In this document: piece after piece, positions 6,537 through 8,566 of the stretch
Layout of the letters: the number at the start of each line of letters is the position of its first letter
Position numbering within the stretch: the first letter of the stretch is position 1
From: Nocardioidaceae bacterium
GTDB lineage: Bacteria; Actinomycetota; Actinomycetes; Propionibacteriales; Nocardioidaceae
Length of the DNA stretch: 8,566 nt
Assembly (NCBI GenBank): GCA_013811715.1
Contig: JACCUS010000045.1
Coordinates: forward strand, 1 to 8,566
Direction of reading: 5' to 3'
Position numbers and translations under genes: made by a program
Notes under the pieces: generated by a model
Told to the model about the DNA's origin: nothing
Databases searched by the model: none
Seen by the model: only the letters and a program-made list of their open reading frames with translations

Positions 6537-7322
6537 TCAGCGGGGCCCGGTGCAGCCGTGGTCGGACTCCCCCAGTGCCTGTCGGTCGCGGTCGCTGAGC
6601 TCGCCCGCGGCTGCGGCGAGCAGGTCGGGGCGCCGCGACGCCGTACGGCGAAGGGCCTCGTCGCGTCGCCACCGGGACACGTTGGCGTGATGCCCCGAGA
6701 ATAAGACGTCGGGGACGTCGAGGCCGCGCCAGGTCGGCGGCTTGGTGTAGATCGGGTACTCCAGCAGAGGGCCGCCGGTACGCGTCGAGTGCGACTCCTC
6801 GCTGAGCGACTCGGGGTTGCCCACAAACCCGGGGATGACCCGCGCGACCGCCTCGATGATCACCATGGCCGCGACCTCGCCCCCGTTGAGCACGTAGTCG
6901 CCGATGCTGACCTCCTCGACCGACATCCGCCGGGCGTAGTGGTCGATGACCCGTTGGTCGATCCCCTCGTACCGGCCGCAGCCGAAGACCAGCCAGGGTC
7001 GGCCTGCCAGCCGCTCGGCGTCTGCCTGGGTGAACCTCGTGCCCGAAGGCGTCGGCACGACCATGGTAGGGGTCGCGTCAGGATCCGACGCGAGGATGTG
7101 GTCGAGCGCCGCACCCCACGGCTCCGGCATCATCACCATTCCGGCGCCGCCCCCGTAGGGCGTGTCGTCGACAGTGCGGTGCCGGTCGTGCGTGAAATCG
7201 CGCAGGTCGTGGATGTTCAGCTCGACCAGGCCGTCGGCTCGCGCCCTGCCGAGCAGCGAGAGCCCGAGCGGAGCGAGGTAGGACGGGAAGATCGAGACGA
7301 CGTCGATTCGCATCTCTGTCAC
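6537..7322 (-). CDS. trmD: tRNA (guanine-37-N1)-methyltransferase TrmD
   Basis: TrmD transfers a methyl group from S-adenosylmethionine to N1 of G37 in tRNAs, preventing +1 frameshifts; it is an essential SPOUT-family dimer in the cytoplasm. The protein is 261 aa from GTG 7322, or 258 from ATG 7313 (MRIDVVSIFP). I prefer the GTG because it overlaps the rimM stop as GTGA, but family starts resemble the ATG. Seen motifs: DFTHDRHRTVDDTPYGGGAG at 42-61, GCGRYEGID at 114-122, SIGDYVLNGGE at 139-149 in the trefoil-knot cofactor site, R161 in VARVIPG (E. coli R154), LLEYPIYTKP at 186-195, and SGHHANVSRWRRDEALRRT towards the C-terminus. Counting without gaps from E. coli, the catalytic Asp169 corresponds to E176 in SEESH, an Asp-to-Glu change. 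A short TRTGGP insertion follows it. Identity is certain. Confidence 0.97.
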   Translation of the reverse strand: MTEMRIDVVSIFPSYLAPLGLSLLGRARADGLVELNIHDLRDFTHDRHRTVDDTPYGGGAGMVMMPEPWGAALDHILASDPDATPTMVVPTPSGTRFTQADAERLAGRPWLVFGCGRYEGIDQRVIDHYARRMSVEEVSIGDYVLNGGEVAAMVIIEAVARVIPGFVGNPESLSEESHSTRTGGPLLEYPIYTKPPTWRGLDVPDVLFSGHHANVSRWRRDEALRRTASRRPDLLAAAAGELSDRDRQALGESDHGCTGPR

Positions 7323-7867
7323 GCTTCGGGCTCGTCGTCGCGACGGCCGGGCCGCGCGTCGAGCAGGCCCGGCTGGTCGGTCACGACCAGCCGGTTGGCG
7401 GCGAGGTCGACCGTCGGCACTATCTCCTTGACGAAGGGGATCAGCGACTGGTCACGGCCCTCGCGACGTACGACGAGAACGTCTTGGGCTGGCAGGTGTA
7501 GCACCTCGGCGACCTCGCCAACCCCGTCGCCGGCGTCGGTCTGGACCGCGAGCCCGACCAGCTGGTGGTCGTAGAACTCCTCTGGGTCCACGGGCCGCTC
7601 GTCAACGGGCATTTCGACCCGCAGCTCGACCCCGCGCAGGGCCTCGGCGGCGGTCCGATCCACCACCTCGGCGAACCTGGCGAGCAGCCGCTGCCCGTGC
7701 CACCGGGTGCTCTGCACGGTCAGTTCGCCCCGCGGGGTGGCGAACGCGGTCTGGGGCGCGAACCGGCGTTCCGGCTCGTCGGTCCGGACGTCGATCGTGA
7801 CGTCTCCTCGCAGTCCATGCGCCCGACCGACCTTGCCGACGACGATCTCGATGCTCTCCACTGCCAC
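7319..7867 (-). CDS. rimM: ribosome maturation factor RimM
   Basis: RimM binds ribosomal protein S19 and helps assemble and mature the head of the 30S subunit. The protein is 182 aa, a usual length. The N-terminal RimM domain (about 7-90) includes VGKVGRAHGLRGDV at 10-23 and DEPERRF at 30-36. The linker DPEEFYDHQLVG at 94-105 leads into the PRC-barrel domain (about 100-168) with IPFVKEIVPTVD at 143-154. The acidic-basic C-terminal tail of about 12 residues is probably disordered. GTG at 7867 is taken as start; a second GTG at 7861 fits equally well because purine-rich GGGGTGG lies just upstream of it. It follows the KH-protein gene after 22 nt and overlaps trmD by 4 nt, the classical khpA-rimM-trmD arrangement. 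Confidence 0.96.
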   Translation of the reverse strand: MAVESIEIVVGKVGRAHGLRGDVTIDVRTDEPERRFAPQTAFATPRGELTVQSTRWHGQRLLARFAEVVDRTAAEALRGVELRVEMPVDERPVDPEEFYDHQLVGLAVQTDAGDGVGEVAEVLHLPAQDVLVVRREGRDQSLIPFVKEIVPTVDLAANRLVVTDQPGLLDARPGRRDDEPEA

Positions 7868-7889
7868 CCCGGGGCCGAGTGGTCGGCGA

Positions 7890-8156
7890 TCAGCGCCGAC
7901 GGTCGACGTCGACGAAGTCGATTCGGATGTTCTGCTGCCCGCTCAGCGCCTGTAAGACGGTGCGTAGCGCGGTCGCGGTCCGGCCCGAGCGGCCGATCAC
8001 ACGACCGAGGTCGTCCGGGTTGACGCGAACCTCGAGCATCTCAGCGCGATCCTCGTACCGGGGATTGCGGCCGCGCTGCGCCCGGGGGCGGACGGTGACG
8101 TCGTCGGGGTTGTCGACGATGCCGCGCACCAGATGGTCGAGCGCATCGCTGAGCAT
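7890..8156 (-). CDS. khpA: KhpA-type KH domain RNA-binding protein
   Basis: KhpA is a small single-KH-domain RNA-binding protein that in other bacteria partners with KhpB (Jag/EloR) and affects cell elongation and RNA metabolism. The protein is 88 aa. It begins MLSDALDHLVRGIVDNPDDV, as in actinobacterial relatives. The KH core has VNPDDLGRVIGRSGRTATAL at 45-64, with the RNA-binding GxxG loop as GRSG at 55-58. Between the first strand and this core there is an arginine-rich stretch (RPRAQRGRNPRYEDR, 23-37) that is longer than I remember for relatives of about 80 aa. ATG at 8156 lies 2 nt after the upstream stop, with GGGGA about 7 nt before it. It lies between the presumed rpsP and rimM, its usual place. 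Confidence 0.94.
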   Translation of the reverse strand: MLSDALDHLVRGIVDNPDDVTVRPRAQRGRNPRYEDRAEMLEVRVNPDDLGRVIGRSGRTATALRTVLQALSGQQNIRIDFVDVDRRR

Positions 8157-8158
8157 GG

Positions 8159-8566
8159 TCAGTCCCCGGTCTTCTCGTCGTCGGTCGCCTTGCCGGCCTC
8201 GGCGTAGCCGGCCGCCTCGGCAGCCTCCGGGGTGGCGAACCAGACCTCGGCGGCGGTCTGGTCATACCAACGACCGTCGGGCTGGTGGTACTTCATGGAG
8301 GTGTTGTTGCCCTTGATCGAGAAGCCCGATGGTGCCTCGCCGCTGTCCGACGGCTCAGCCGAGCCGGCGCCGTGCGGACCTTCGGCGGGGGCCGTCGCCT
8401 CCGCAGCAGGTGCCTCGGGCGTGTCGGTCGATACTGGCGCGGATGCCGCGACAGTCTCGGTCGGCGCGGAAGCGGGCGCATCGGCCGTTTCGGTCGGCGC
8501 GGCAGCGGGCGCCTCGGTCGTTTCGGTCGACTCGGCAGGCGGCGCCGCGGCGGCAGGGGTCGCCGC
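8159..8566 (-). CDS. rpsP: C-terminal end of presumed 30S ribosomal protein S16: Ala/Pro-rich tail and sunset-type domain
   Basis: Only the last 135 residues are inside the window; the start lies beyond 8566. The visible part has no S16 core. Residues 1-62 are low-complexity (Ala, Pro, Thr, Glu), with 11-residue repeats such as TEAPAAAPTET and ADAPASAPTET. A GPHGAGSAEP linker (63-72) leads to a compact domain at about 81-121: GFSIKGN, SMKYHQP, DGRWYDQT, AEVWFAT, EAAEAAGY. This matches the short sunset domain (KGN..S..YH.P....Y..T.AE.WF...A.A.AAG) found at the end of various actinobacterial proteins. A short charged tail ends at TGA 8159. Assignment to S16 rests on position: the canonical order is rpsP-khpA-rimM-trmD, and actinobacterial S16 often has a long C-terminal extension. 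It could instead be an inserted separate gene. The domain call is stronger than the S16 call. Confidence 0.65.
   Translation of the reverse strand, partial: AATPAAAAPPAESTETTEAPAAAPTETADAPASAPTETVAASAPVSTDTPEAPAAEATAPAEGPHGAGSAEPSDSGEAPSGFSIKGNNTSMKYHQPDGRWYDQTAAEVWFATPEAAEAAGYAEAGKATDDEKTGD
8457..8522. repeat. 33-bp tandem repeat, two copies, in the Ala/Pro-rich tail
   Basis: Copies at 8457-8489 and 8490-8522 agree at 30 of 33 positions by eye. The period encodes 11 residues of the Pro/Ala/Thr/Glu linker (ADAPASAPTET-like). More diverged partial copies appear on both sides, for example from 8523 onward, suggesting growth of the linker by slippage or unequal exchange. Confidence 0.8.

Noticed and set aside
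1..8566. CRISPR, tRNA, rRNA, insertion sequence or defence-system genes
   Set aside because: No regularly spaced repeats, cloverleaf, transposase motifs or defence domains were seen; the window is filled by a conserved housekeeping gene order.

Overview
The window is a stretch of high-GC bacterial chromosome in which every credible gene lies on the minus strand, so transcription runs from the right end towards the left. The gene order and protein sequences indicate an actinobacterium. The DUF2469 protein is an actinobacterial marker, the order trmD-rplS-lepB-rnhB-DUF2469-yraN-comM-dprA is the one known from Streptomyces and, with insertions, from Mycobacterium, and several proteins look closest in style to Propionibacteriales such as Nocardioides-like organisms. 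The lineage below phylum level is inference from memory, not from a search.

Right part (about 8566 to 6537): a translation-related operon. It opens with the C-terminal end of a protein whose position says ribosomal protein S16. The visible part is a long Ala/Pro/Thr/Glu-rich tail ending in a small sunset-type domain. It is followed by the KH-domain RNA-binding protein KhpA, the ribosome maturation factor RimM and the tRNA m1G37 methyltransferase TrmD. Spacings are 2 nt, 22 nt and a 4-nt overlap, consistent with one co-transcribed unit.

Middle part (about 6536 to 3229): a 178-nt gap that may carry a promoter, then rplS (L19), two consecutive type I signal peptidases overlapping by 4 nt, rnhB (RNase HII) and the DUF2469 gene, the last two also overlapping by 4 nt.

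Left part (about 3228 to 1): a 135-nt gap containing a perfect actinobacterial-type DnaA box, then yraN (a predicted nuclease-fold protein), comM/yifB (an AAA+ ATPase) and dprA (RecA loader). These are separated by 1 nt or overlap by 1 nt, forming a DNA-processing module. dprA runs off the left end just before its stop codon.

Functionally this is mostly conserved housekeeping: ribosome assembly, tRNA modification, protein secretion, RNA/DNA hybrid removal and handling of incoming or single-stranded DNA. I see no mobile element, CRISPR array, tRNA, rRNA or clear new defence system. The points most worth a second look are the sunset-type domain at the end of the presumed S16 with its 33-bp tandem repeat, a Glu at the TrmD catalytic Asp position, two diverged tandem signal peptidases, and the isolated DnaA box.
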